The notes below the pieces were generated by a model. It was given only the letters and a program-made list of their open reading frames with translations, had not been told where the DNA came from and searched no databases. This document shows, piece after piece, positions 47,857-59,916 of a DNA stretch of 64,000 nt (position 1 is its first letter; every line of letters starts with the position of its first letter). The DNA is from Serinus canaria. Lineage: Eukaryota > Chordata > Aves > Passeriformes > Fringillidae. Location: contig NC_066317.1 of assembly GCF_022539315.1 (NCBI RefSeq), positions 42,378,435 to 42,442,434 of the forward strand, read 5' to 3'. A program made the position numbers and the translations under genes.

Positions 47857-50054
47857 TTAACAGCTTACAGTGTTCCTCACTGTTGTAGTGGAACAAGGGG
47901 ACATAAAGGGATTGTGAATGCCCATTAGACACTAAATTGCAAATACTGGGAGTGTTCAAAGGGGAGGGTCTGACATTTGCACTTGCCATAGACCAAGGAT
48001 GTAGTCAGGTTTGCTGTTGTTCTACTCTCCCCATGTCCATGAGACATGCAAACCTAATAACACTAGTGGTTGTGAGAAAAATAGCATGGGCTATTCCTGC
48101 TTAGTTTTATAATTTTTTCCCCAGTAGTTTACTTTTCATAATTTGAAGTTTGAATGTGTTGGAAAGTTTTCAGGAAAATGCATAACAAGAGATTATGCCA
48201 GATTGTGTAAATTCTGAATATTTCAGGTAAGGTAATGATTTCATGTTAGATTTACAGAAATTTAACTATGAATGGGTTGTGTTTCTTGATAAAAAGCTCT
48301 TTTCTTTACTGGTAATCTCTTTACTGCAGAGATTTAGAAATTGAGTCCACAAATTTCCATTCCTCTTTTTCATGTTTTGTAAGGTGTACATGCAGAGAGA
48401 GGTGACTACAGTGCTCACAAGCCAACCACCTTGGCTTCTGCCTGTTGGTGTGGACATGTTTCACTTTAGACTGCAATTGCTGCAAAGGGGGCTGTATTCA
48501 TGTGTATAAAACAGGTGGAAAACATAAGCTATCCTTTTTGGAGCTGAGCTTCCTGTATGTGAGCAGCGTCCCAACACCTTATGAATGAGGATTAAACCAC
48601 AGGTGAAAGAGGCAAGAAATATTCCAACAGTCCCAAAGATAGGCAAAAGTAAATCTGTACAATGTGTATGAATTACAGCAGTGTTTTTCAAAGGCAAAAT
48701 ATCTAAACACACTCTGTTTCCACTTCTCCTAACTGGCCTATAATTTCTGCTGGGACGAAGGTGTAGACTGATCTAGAAAGGGTCATAATGGGTGAATAGA
48801 TGGAGCAGAATGATGCTGGGAAGCATCAACCTGAAGGGTTTTTTTGTGGGGAGTAAGAGTGGTAATGAAATAAAACAAATGTGTGATGGAGGTAAACAGA
48901 GCAGGGCAAGGAAGACTGAAAAAGTGTGAAGTTGAAATAAAGGAGGAAAGGCCAAACGCTTTAGTTCAAAATTCAGATATTCCTCTGTCATGTATTCTCA
49001 GTTAAGCTGTTCCTGTTCATGCTGTTACTCTATTAAACAGACTGAGTCCCAATGATCTGACATGATTTTTGCTTTTACTGTGTGCTGATTTCTCAGTTAT
49101 GAATGACAGAGGAGTTTTATCTGCAGACACTTCAGCTTGAAAGGGGCAAGGTGTTGACAGGCAGCTCTTTGTGTGCGGTCCCTTTGCTCTGGCCATCAGT
49201 TGGCTATTTGATCTGACAAGGCATGATGCAAGAGTTGTCTGCTTTCTAGGCTGTGAAGGTGTTGGTAGACCCATACCCTAAAAGACATTCCTATCAAAGT
49301 CAGTATTCTGTTAGTAGAAGTGTGGGAATTTTGTAATAATTTTGTAATAATGGCTTTGCACGGTCGCTGAATTACGGATTTTACAGTGTACTTGAAAGTT
49401 CTGTCTGTGGTTGATATAAAAATAGGGGAAGCAGTGAAAGCTGAGAGACTTTCTTCACAAATTCTAATGTAGTATTTACCAAAAGTCCATCAATTATTTC
49501 TTTTACAAGCTTCTTAACAAATAAATTCTTTACAGTAGCCCTTTCAAAATAGGGGTGAACAGTCTACTAAGAAAACATGACTGTGGGAACGTTTCTAAGA
49601 GGAAGAATGAACATTCTTCTTTCAGCCATAGATTCATCTGGATTTTAATAATGCGTACTGATTTTGTTGAAGAAATGTGAGGAACCCTGGTCTTGCATGA
49701 TGTTCAATTTCCCACTTAAGTATGTGATCATCATCACATAGAGCTTTTCTCTTGAGGCTTATACAATCAGGAATGCAAGGATTACACAGAGTGTATCATG
49801 TACATTGTACTACTTCCTGACAGTCTAAAATATCACAGAGCACAATAGTAGTGCCTTTCTTAGAATGACTGCTGACTTTCTTTTGTCAGACCCATGAAGA
49901 TAAATCACATAAGCTTCTTAAAGTTGGAATAATAATCTTTGGTGATTAAAACAGCTGATGAAAGCTTTAGAAGTTGGCTTGTTGCCACATGCTGCTTTCC
50001 TGTCATGCCAGGTAATGTTGTTTGACCAGTTACTAGCAAAGTTTCATTCTCAGG

Positions 50055-50061
<7 letters not shown>

Positions 50062-50086
<25 letters not shown>
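50062..50086. repeat. Poly(T) tract, 25 bp
   Basis: This is a pure T run without a recognisable retroposon body on the far side. Confidence 0.9.
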
Positions 50087-50093
<7 letters not shown>

Positions 50094-51163
50094 AAGCCTC
50101 AAAGCTCCAAATTTAATGAACCTATTAGCTATATACAATTCCTTCTTAGCTGTTAATGCGTCCCTGCAATGGTAAATTTAATTTTAAATTGAACAAAATC
50201 CTGATTTGTTGCAATGTTCTTAAAGACAAAATAATTGTCTCAAAGATTTAGAGCCAGAGCTTTACAGTAAACCTGCATTTTTGTAATATTCTTCATTATC
50301 TGTGATGAAGCAGTACACAGGTATCAGTATCATTCTTATTTTTACAGCATTCTTACCTTGTAAATCAAAGAATTATGATTAGTTAGAAATCATGACTGAT
50401 GTCAGTGCTATATGGTTAATGTTGGTGAGTGGTGAAAAGGCATGCATGTTCTCTGTGTTGGATTCAGTATCATAATTAAGATAATGGATTTAACTATAAA
50501 TATTTATTATAAAAAAATCTGAAGACTTTACATCCATTTCAGGAAAAATAGAGGAAAACAGAGGTTTTGAAATGAAACACGATATAAAACATCTTTGGAG
50601 TAGCCCTTACATGACTTAGTTTCATATCTATTTTACCTTATAAGCCTCATTCCTTCAAGATCTGTCAAGTATTGAAATAGTTTTATTTGACAAAAAAAGT
50701 CAAGTTAAGGCTTTGAAAGCCTCGGGGTGGGGCAAAAATATTCCCCCATGGACAATCCAGAATGCAGTCTGCACCCTCCCTCCACTCAAAGATGGAAACA
50801 AGGCTGCCAAAGCTGAATGGGAATTAACAGCAAAAGTATTTGCATGATTTGCTTGATAACTGCACTGAGCTATTTGAAGCAAATTCTTTTTCAGCAAACA
50901 TCAGGTTTCAGAAACAGGATATCCATTAAGGCAAGGGTGATTTCTAGCCTATGTTTTAAGCACACAGAGTCAGTTTAACAGGAACTTACAGCTGGAGCTC
51001 TCTAAGTTCAGGACAGAGCTTGAAGGAGAAATGCTTATCCAATTAGAGCAACTAACTGAGCGAATCTGTGAATGTTTAAATTTACGTTCAGAACTTTGGC
51101 CATAGATGCAGTTTTACTGTGAAGGGCATGAAAACGCAACAGCAGATCTTGCATTTAGCTACA

Positions 51164-51193
51164 AATGCTAATGGCAATGCTAGCAATGCTAAT
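51164..51193. promoter_or_regulatory. Cluster of AATGCTA / ATGCTAAT octamer-like words
   Basis: AATGCTA occurs at 51164-51170, 51176-51182 and 51185-51191. Two of these extend to ATGCTAAT (51165-51172, 51186-51193), a one-base variant of the POU octamer and the reverse complement of the word in the FGF20 promoter (477-484). An enhancer role is inferred. Confidence 0.35.
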
Positions 51194-52977
51194 TTCAGAC
51201 TGAAAAGGTTTAATAGGACCCTGGTTAGTTGAATTGACTGTTTTGAGTTGCCACTCTTTGAGTGATTTACCATATGTTTCACTATCACTAACTGTAACTG
51301 TGCCAGTCATACCCATCTGTTTTATGGCACATGCTGCAAAATATATAATTTACCAATTGTAAATCTGTTTTATAAACATCATCTTTCAAATAATTGAGAG
51401 AAAGACTATAGGTGGCAATTCAGCTTTATCATACTACCAACTTCAGCATTTTGGCTTTAACAGTCTGGCAGGCTAGACAAGTAAAGGTGATTATGACATC
51501 ACCAGAAAAAAGAGAATGCAAAGAGAATTTGCAAGAAAACCCTGAGCTCTTCCCTTTGGTCACAACAAATTATCTGCTTAATTTTTGTTGTCTGTACTAG
51601 CAGTTATGATATCTCATTTTGGCTATCTTTAGCAATTGATGAATACTTGACAGTATGTTGCGTGGAAAGTATGAAAGAGCTGAGCCTTAACTGATAAAAT
51701 GCAAATCTGATTTTTATAATACAACTTCCATAGTAAATGGTAAGTCCTACTTAAGAAAGAATGAAGATCTACCTGTATTTTCTATATTCCTCTACCACAA
51801 ACCATCATTAAACATATTGATAATATGAAAAATTAGAAGGTCATTAACATCAGGTCAGGAATATAGCATTTCTCAGTCTGTTTTAGCTAAATATTTTGCT
51901 ACTAGATGTATCACAATAAGCAACACTGAATGTTAGGAATAACCTGGTATGGCAAAAAATAAATCTAGATAGTGAAATCAAGTTATCAGGAGCAGGCAGC
52001 TAAGATAACTTAATGCTGGAGGGCATGAGGACTTGTGCATGACAATGAAGCAAGGAAAAAGAGGCAAAGAGTTTTAGTTTATTGCCAGAAAAGTTTGAAC
52101 AGAAAGGGAAAGAAGCTACAAGATTTTCAGTGGTTAGTCTCTGCTGAAAGAAATGTGGATGTTAAAACCAGAAGAAATAAAAATTAGCTCAAGATGACTC
52201 TTAACAGCTATTTTCAGTGATCATATGGCATTAAAAATGGATAGAAAATATTTGGATTTAATATTATAGAACTGTCTATTGTTAAAAACCTTTAAGAATA
52301 GGTCATCTCTAAGTGAAAAATTTTATTTCACACAAAATGTCTCTAGACTAAGAGCAGTTACAACTGTCTAGAATAGATCCACAATTCATAGCATCACTTA
52401 TAGCATTCTACATTAATTTTTATGTTTCAGATATGATCTCTTCAAAAATACATTTGAACTTAAATTATGCCAGTTTTAAAGTAACAGATTTAAGACCATC
52501 CAAAATGGACAAATCCTTTGGAGCTGGCTTTGCTCTGTTTTTGTATAAGCTGAATGATAAGCTTGTACTTTTATTTATCCTGCTATTAAGTACATTAAAT
52601 AAGTGGCTTGCCAGGAATTGGTGAACCTATTGTGCCAATTCAGTAAATCAAAATTCAGCTAGAATTCATGGAATGAGTTGACTGCTTTGTTTCATTGATG
52701 AAAAGGAGCTGCTTTGATAATGTTTAGCTTCCCTTCTAGTTTTCTCATGGAAGTCCTAGGTCTATGCCCTAAGCTGCATATAGATATTTTTTCTTCTCTT
52801 TCTGCCTTTGTGCCTGGGTTATATTCTCCAAGTAACTTGCTTCTGGGTCTAGCCACTGTCACAGAAGAGATGTGGCAAAGACAGGAGGAACCACTTGCTC
52901 CTGGTGTTTTCTGCCTCTGGCAGATGTATTTGTCTTTGAAGGAAGACACAGAACCTTATGCTCTAGGTGTTGCATTC

Positions 52978-53112
52978 TTGGAAAGATTCAAGGCCAGCTT
53001 GGATGAGGTTTGGAGCAACCTGATCTACTTGAAGATGTCCCTGGTCATTGCAGGGGTGTCGGATTAAATGACCTTCCAGTGTACCCTCTGACCCACACCA
53101 CCCTATGTCTGA
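52978..53112 (+). mobile_element. CR1 LINE 3' fragment
   Basis: The conserved CR1 3' phrases are present in order: ATTCAAGGCCAGCTTGGATG, GAGCAACCTGATCTACTTGA, GATGTCCCTGGTCATTGCAG, a GGATTAAATGACCTTCCAG stretch, and CACCCTATGTCTG as a decayed terminal octamer. It is 5'-truncated, older than the copy at 25341, and in the same orientation. Confidence 0.9.
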
Positions 53113-53161
53113 TTTAACATCTGTATGCTTCAGATATTGCAGGTAAGCTAAAATTAATTTG

Positions 53162-53218
53162 GTAAAGCTCTCTGACATATGGAGAGCTTTACATTTATAG
53201 CTTATGAAGCTATAAATG
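53162..53218. repeat. Two adjoining hairpins (11 bp and 12 bp)
   Basis: GTAAAGCTCTC (53162-53172) pairs exactly with GAGAGCTTTAC (53182-53192). CATTTATAGCTT (53192-53203) pairs exactly with AAGCTATAAATG (53207-53218) around a 3-nt loop. They share base 53192. They lie 50 bp after the CR1 end. Confidence 0.92.
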
Positions 53219-56200
53219 CAAATGGTTTAAAAATTATTAATAAAACAGCCTGCTTTAATATTTTGCAGTGACAAACTCTGTTAGAAGCAGCAGAGTATGA
53301 AGAGATTATCATGCAGCTAATATTAACAGTAAAAAATAAAATTCAAATTAGATATCACAGGGAATCTGGCACAAGCAGTACATGACCTCTTCTGCCTTTA
53401 TATCTCTTATTCTGCTTCTTCAAGTGAAAAACTTCCTTCATTTCCTGGGGCAGTGTAGTCCTTAATCTGGTATTTTACCCATTTGCTGGCCCTACATTTG
53501 TATATTTGTACATTCCTTAGAGCAGGGCTTTCTTCTATTTTTTTTTTTTTAATTAATGTAGCCCTGTTGTGTATTATTACTAGTATACAGGTGTCTAAGA
53601 ACTCACAGAGGTGATGATATTTCAAAAGGAATAAGAACACTATGCACACACAGTCTTCCCACATGAAGTTACTGTTGTTTTGTCAATAGAATATAAGTAT
53701 TAAATAGTTGACATAGACTTCCAAAAAAACCAAAGAGCCACACCTTTTCTGAAGTAAGATTAATGTGCTGCAGGAATAAAAGAACTGATCACTATCTCTG
53801 GAAGCCTACCATGTCAGGTGTTGGCATCACAGGGAAATGAAGGAATTTGGATTGCATTCTTTTTCAAAGTTTGAGTCTGCCAATTGTGCAAGAGGCCTCT
53901 GTGTGTAGTTATGATTTTTATCCTGTTTCCTTTTAAGTTTCTATCTATCACTACTGTTTTATATAATATCTGTTCTTATGCTCTAGATGTTGTTTGCTAG
54001 CAGATTGATGCTGATTATATAATGCACCTGCCTTTTTAGGTTCAGAAGCCACATTAAAAATGGGAAGCAGGAGAGAAAGGTCTCACAATAACTTACTAAT
54101 GTTACTATCTGAATAGTTATTGTACTTTTTTTTTTAAAATTCTTATTATCCAGTATTACTTGAATAAGAAAAGGAGGGGATGATCTTGCTGGTATTTTTG
54201 TTTTTTAAACAATACTTAACATCTCTGTCCTATTCTCACCTGTGAAATATTTTGGCCTTTTATGGTTATTTAATATTAGTGCAAACAATGCTCTGATTGA
54301 TAAACATTGATGATTTAGGGAGACAGACCTAAAACTGCACTGCCCAGCCCCTACCAGAGCCCATGGACTATTATGGGCTTGGGCTTCAGCCCTTACCTGA
54401 GCCAAGGGCAGATCTGTGTCTTCTCTTCTCTTGCCCCTGCTCATCCTGAATGGTTTTTCTATCTCAGGCCTTGCCTGTATTTGATAGTCACAGCCCATGC
54501 CCTACTCAGGTCCTGGGACAGTGTCCTGACAGTGAGGGCACTGTCCTGCCTTCTTCAGGAGCCTTTTCTTCTGGAACAGCTCCATTCTTGCTACATCCAG
54601 CATGGCATACAATAATGTATCTAATGATTGTATCTTATTATTCTAGAAGGATGCATAATTACTAAGTAAGAGTGTTGAAAAAACACTCCCCTACCCATCA
54701 AATGTTACATATTTGCTCACATTTTATAGGTGATATTAAAAGCCCTAAACGGTGGTGGTTTAAATGAGTCAACGTTTTATATAAATTTGATAAATTTTCA
54801 GTGTATTTCTCTATTTTGCCTGTGCCAGCAGGAGTCTGGATAGGCTCTTTTTCTTGCTTCAACCTGTAAGTAATGCAAAGGGGAAATATAAATTGGTTTC
54901 TTAGACCAGTTGCCTTACTTTAGGCATTTTAAAGGTGCTGAGGCAGAAAATATGAGAGTCCAGTCTTGGTTCCATCCTCTTGTATTGTGATGGAGTGTTT
55001 ATTCTTATGCCATAGGACATATTGTTTGTGGTAATTGAAGCAAAATGCAGACTGGTAAAGAGTATGCAGTAAAGAAACAGAATTCATTAAAAACTGTTTT
55101 CTAGAGGATGATACTTGGAATAAGTAATTGCTTTGACTTCTAAGTCAGATTTCATTGCAAATTTCATTATCCTAGACTTAGTGCATAATTTTTAAAATAT
55201 AAAAATCTTCCCATATCTTGTGAATGGGTCAAAGTAGAGATTGCTGAGCAACTTTTTGCTGGGACTTAAGGCAGTAAGGGGATTTGAGAGTTTTTCATGT
55301 TGGCACAGCAAATTCGGCACATTACTTGCAATTGGGTTTGAAATTACAGCCTTTTCACTTAGAGAGGAAATCTTTTAGCATACAGAACCTGCTGAAGTAG
55401 TGGATGTGAAATGAATCCTTCCTGTGGCACAATTCCTTCAGAAGGAAATAGTTAAATGTTTCTGCTGCCCAGGCTCTGAGGCTCCTGAAAGAGGGCATCT
55501 CACAGCATTTCTATCTGTATCCAACAGAGGGAATAGAGGCCAGCTGTCCAATCTTTCCATCATCACTGCCATCACTGACATTCTGAGATGAAACAAAACT
55601 AGAACAACGAAGAACAAGTATAAAAGGCTTGAACTGCATTTGAGACTTATGTCAAAAATGTTTCAGTCCTCAGGTAATTTGCTCAGTTCTGGCTCTTTTC
55701 GTATTTACTTCAAAGCTTCAGTGAAAATGAAAGGATAGAAAATGGCATTTAGGTTTGCAGATAGCTGTAGTCACATTCTTGTGACTCTGTCTGGCCTTGT
55801 TGAAGGGTGCCTTCCCCTTAAAAGTCCAGAGCTGTCTACACATCATGAGGAAATGTCCTGCATCAGGGCAAGTCAAGGATACAACAGATCTACTATGTCA
55901 TGGGCTTATAGCTGTTTTCCTATGCTCCACCTCACTGCAGGTTAATATAAATCAGTGAAATAAATTGGTTTACCTAAAAGTAGCATGCAGTCTCAGAAAA
56001 TATTTGAATTGATAAAGTAAAAAGTAATGAACAAACTTAAAATCAGCAAAAAAATCCTGTAACTTGTAGAATGCATTAAATAAAATTTCATGCTTTCTAT
56101 GTTGTGTCAGTAGGGTTAGTTTGTACATGAAGGTTTTTTCTAACATAGTGCAGCTCTGTCTAAGCATGTAATTGGTTTTTAATGAATGTTTGAATTGCAA

Positions 56201-58146
56201 TATTCTGACATGAGATCACAAATGTGAAATGCAGAAAAAGACAACCCAAAATCTACGTTTCCTACTGATAATGTCAGGTAACTTGTATCAAGACTTTTAC
56301 CTTATTCAGTACAGAGTAGAAATCTGTTTCACTTCCTTGGTCTCATTTTTCATTTGTCTGTTTCATAGTCAGCAAGAATGGGATGCTTACCTGATTCAAT
56401 GCTACTGTGTTGTATATAAACTGGCTTGTTTAGCTCTGTTGCATAGCTCTCTGGTACTGCCTGTAGCAGCTAAATGCTACCAAGTGTGTGTTCTGGATGA
56501 TCCAAATGATTTCTCTGGTCTTCTATGTGGGCAAAATGTAGGGGAATTCTCATTGAGATGGCTAGAGAGATTTTCATGGCATAAGGGGCACTTCCATGCA
56601 AGCTGCAATATTTGTGATAAAGTTCATAGATGACAGAGTATCTGAAAAAAATGTCATCTACATGAGAAACAGAGTTTTAAGTATGAGAAAGATATATAAT
56701 TGACTTTAAATTATATGTATGTGTGTGTGTAGAGAGAGGGGAAAGAGAAATGTATTGTAATGTTATCATAATTGGTTGGCTTTAACTGATACAGTTGAGG
56801 TTTTACAACAACCTGGGCAGGGGGCATTTTCTCAATGTTTTTAAGGAAAGTAAAATGGCAAATGTTATTTAATCTTTATTACGTGTCACTGTTTACCATG
56901 AATTGCTTGGGGAATGTCCAAAGTATCAAATGGTGGCCAAACATTGAGTTGAATACAAAAATTCTTTTTATTTTTTAAAAGTTTATGGCTTTCTACACTC
57001 TAGAAGTTAGGCATTGATAAAAGTTAAAGTATTGTACTATATCAATTCTTCTCTTACAGAATTTAACTGTTCTTACAAACTCTGCCACAATAACATTTTA
57101 TTTTATAAACAATCCAAATGCCTGTTCTTATCAAGATAAATATTAAATAATTGAGTGATGTGAGCCATAGAGGCTGCTTGTCACAGGAATCACTCAGTTA
57201 ACATTTGTCCAACAACCTGCATCCTTTGTATCTATCACTTTGAACTGAAGGCAAAATGAAACTGTCTCACTCTTGGACTGAGGTAGCCAGTTTTTTCTTT
57301 TTTACCATCCCTAAGACAAATTAGGAATGTAGCAAAGCTTTCACTCAGAACAAAACGATGATTATGGCAGGTAACAGGACCTCACATTAATCAGGGTTTT
57401 CAAAGGAAAGGCCTCGACCTGTGCCCTTTGTCTAGCCTAGTGGTAGGTATGGCTTTTTCCCCGTTCCTTTCAGTGTCAGGGCATTCTCTTTCTGTGTAAT
57501 ACACTCTCTTGGAGAGTGTTTCTCTTTTCAGGCAGTCCTTCTGCATTGATCAAAACCCATCCAGAAAGCCACTGTAGAAATCTGAACTTATAATGACGTT
57601 CTTTTATATTTTCTTACAATGAACAATGGCTCTCTCAATACTAATGGCAACAGTACATAGATGGAGGCAACAGTGCAAAGAGTTGGGGGTAAATAGCCAT
57701 TATTTGCAAGACTTGCTGTTTCATGTCCTGGAAAAAAAAAAAAAAAGAAATCCTGTCTTCTGCAGCCAAATCTTTACTACCCCTTGTTGAAAACATTCAA
57801 GGCCTTTGCAAACCAATGCTGAGATGAGGAAAGATAAGCGTGGATTAACATTTTTCTTCTTTTTGGAAGAAAACATTAGTGACAATTAGATGGCAAAAGA
57901 TCTTAGTTCTCCATCCCTCCTGAATAAGAAGAAAGAGGAAACATTCTGCTGGATAATCTTTTCTTGGTTTGCTGGCCTTGACCTTTAAATCAATTATCCC
58001 CCAAATACCAGGCTCAAGAGTAAATGATGGGACTTGAATGTGGCTCCATTGAATAAAAGACTCCCTCTGCTGCCTGAAACACACATCACCAGATTAAACA
58101 GAATGCTTCCGTTTTTCAGGTTTTTCCCACTTAAAGTCATTGGTGA

Positions 58147-58256
58147 TGTTTGGGTTTTTGTGGTTTCTTTTTGTTTGTTTGGTTTTTTTTTTTTGTTGGG
58201 TTTTTTTTTTGTTTTTTTTGGCTGGGTTTTTTTCTTTGTTTTGTTTGGGGTTTATT
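58147..58256. repeat. T/G-rich low-complexity tract
   Basis: This tract of about 110 bp consists of TTTG, TTTGG and T-run words, the reverse-complement counterpart in composition of the tract at 15360-15470. It forces long hydrophobic Phe/Val/Leu open frames in all + frames, which are not genes. Confidence 0.88.
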
Positions 58257-59780
58257 TCTGTCTCAGTCTTCCTTCCTCTTGCATGGGGCAGCTCCTTCCA
58301 AGAGCATGTGTCCAGGTACATCCCTCAAAATGTCTTCCACTTGTCTCTCTTGTTTATCTTCCTCTGTTTTCACCCTCACTGTTCTCTAAGGCCTTTGCCT
58401 CATTTATCTTCTTATATGTGTCCTTTCCTTCTACTCTCACCTGTCTCCTGCCCCTGTGGACGTCACTTTTATTAATATGTTTGAGCAAAAGCACCATGTG
58501 CTCCTTTAAGTTTTGGTGACAATGAGTGGTTTCCACCTGCTTCAAAACAGTCTGGAGAAGGTGAGACCAACACTGGTCCTGTCATGGCCTTCTCCCACAC
58601 AGGGCATCCTGCAGCAGCATCCTGCTGCTCTAAACACTCCTAGACATGCCTAGCAGACTGCTTGTTCATGAGGATTTCTCATACAGACACTTCATTTTCA
58701 GAGCGAAAAAAAAGGAAAAAGGTTTCATGTACCACTAATAAACCGTAACATCACCATATTTTTTGTGCTTTTATATAGAAGTAACTTCTCAGATCTGGTA
58801 TTTTGTCATGCTGTCTGATACATGAAAACATCTTGAGAAATTGCCTTGCATAAAATTCAGTTATTATTACATATATTAGTTATAATTATATTAATTATAT
58901 GAAGCAAGCAAATTTTGACTATTTTTATCTTGTACAATTTGCACCTTTGCATTCCATTTTCCTACAAGCAAAAGAAATACAGACTTCCTAGAAAGCTAAG
59001 ATTCAGATGTGATTCTGGAAATATTTTAAAATAACCCTAATTATGAAAACAGTATTATGTTGATAGTCAAAAAAATTTGAAACAGTTCTTGTCTTCTCAC
59101 TGACTCATTTCCAGACAAAACAGTTATGTACTAATCTGAATTTAACTCTTCCCCTTCCATCCTTCCTTCATCCCCACAATGAACTATGGAAAACGACTTT
59201 ATGTTTATTTGGGGATCAAACCCTTAATGGACATGCTGTCCTCAATTTTCCTCAGACGTACTCCTAAGTGGCCTCTTAGGAACCTTTTCTACACACTCAC
59301 CCTTCTCTGAGAAATCAAAATCCCTTCTCATCCCATTTTCTTCTTCTCTGTTGCTTTTGTTGCTGTTGTTCTTTCTGCTCATCTTGCTGTCCATGCCCCT
59401 GCTCTTTCTGCTTGTTTCCCATTTCTTTTGTGTTTGTATTCAGGAGAATTAAAATGACTGCATTTAAATGCAGCATGTGATCTTGTACATACTCATGGGA
59501 GTGAAAGTTATAAATGCTTCAGCCCACCAGAAATTTGATTGCCTTCAGCAGTTTGTTTTGGCTTCTATGTTTGTATTTTTACAAAATATTTTTTGGGTAA
59601 AAACCCCTCAAAATAAGAAGGTATTTCAAAATATGTTCAGGTAGCTGCCTATTCAGTTTTTATATATTTGCAAAGTTCTGCACTTGTAAGGGAAAATATC
59701 TGAAAGCAGGAAGAGGTCATGGACCAAGGCAAAGGGAAGGGGACTCGAGCTGAGATGAATTGCCAACCTTGCACAGATAT

Positions 59781-59916
59781 ATTTAGCATTTCCAATGGCA
59801 AAATGGATGCTAGCTGAATTGCTAAATCAACTGTTTGATTACTGCCTTATGGTTACATGGATTTAGCATAAGCATATTTAGCAAATTGCTGATTTAACAT
59901 TTAGCAGGCCATAAGG
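59781..59916. promoter_or_regulatory. Homotypic cluster of ATTTAGCA words, candidate enhancer
   Basis: The octamer ATTTAGCA occurs at 59781-59788, 59861-59868, 59876-59883 and 59899-59906, with its complement TGCTAAAT at 59820-59827. A related AT-flanked TGCTGA (AAATTGCTGATTT, about 59883-59895) lies between. AT-rich DNA followed by TGCTGA resembles a Maf half-site. CCTTATGG (59845-59852) and CCATAAGG (59909-59916) form an inverted pair round the core. The copies are not a tandem repeat. Confidence 0.4.

Larger units (their letters stand above)
42786..52977. other. Gene desert, section 5
   Basis: This AT-rich sequence has no gene that I recognise. Listed separately are the hairpins at 43872-43908 and 47806-47856 and the motif cluster at 51164-51193. 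There is also a T run at 50062-50086 and a 12-bp tandem word (TTTTGTAATAAT twice) at about 49328-49351. Open frames are below about 130 codons and carry no family motifs. Confidence 0.6.

Noticed and set aside
56229..56633. 134-codon + strand open frame
   Set aside because: There is no family motif, no good splice context, and AT-rich codon use like the surrounding desert. The length is compatible with chance over 57 kb.
58034..58519. 161-codon frame with long Phe/Leu/Val stretches
   Set aside because: The hydrophobic stretch comes from the T/G-rich low-complexity tract, and all three + frames look alike there.
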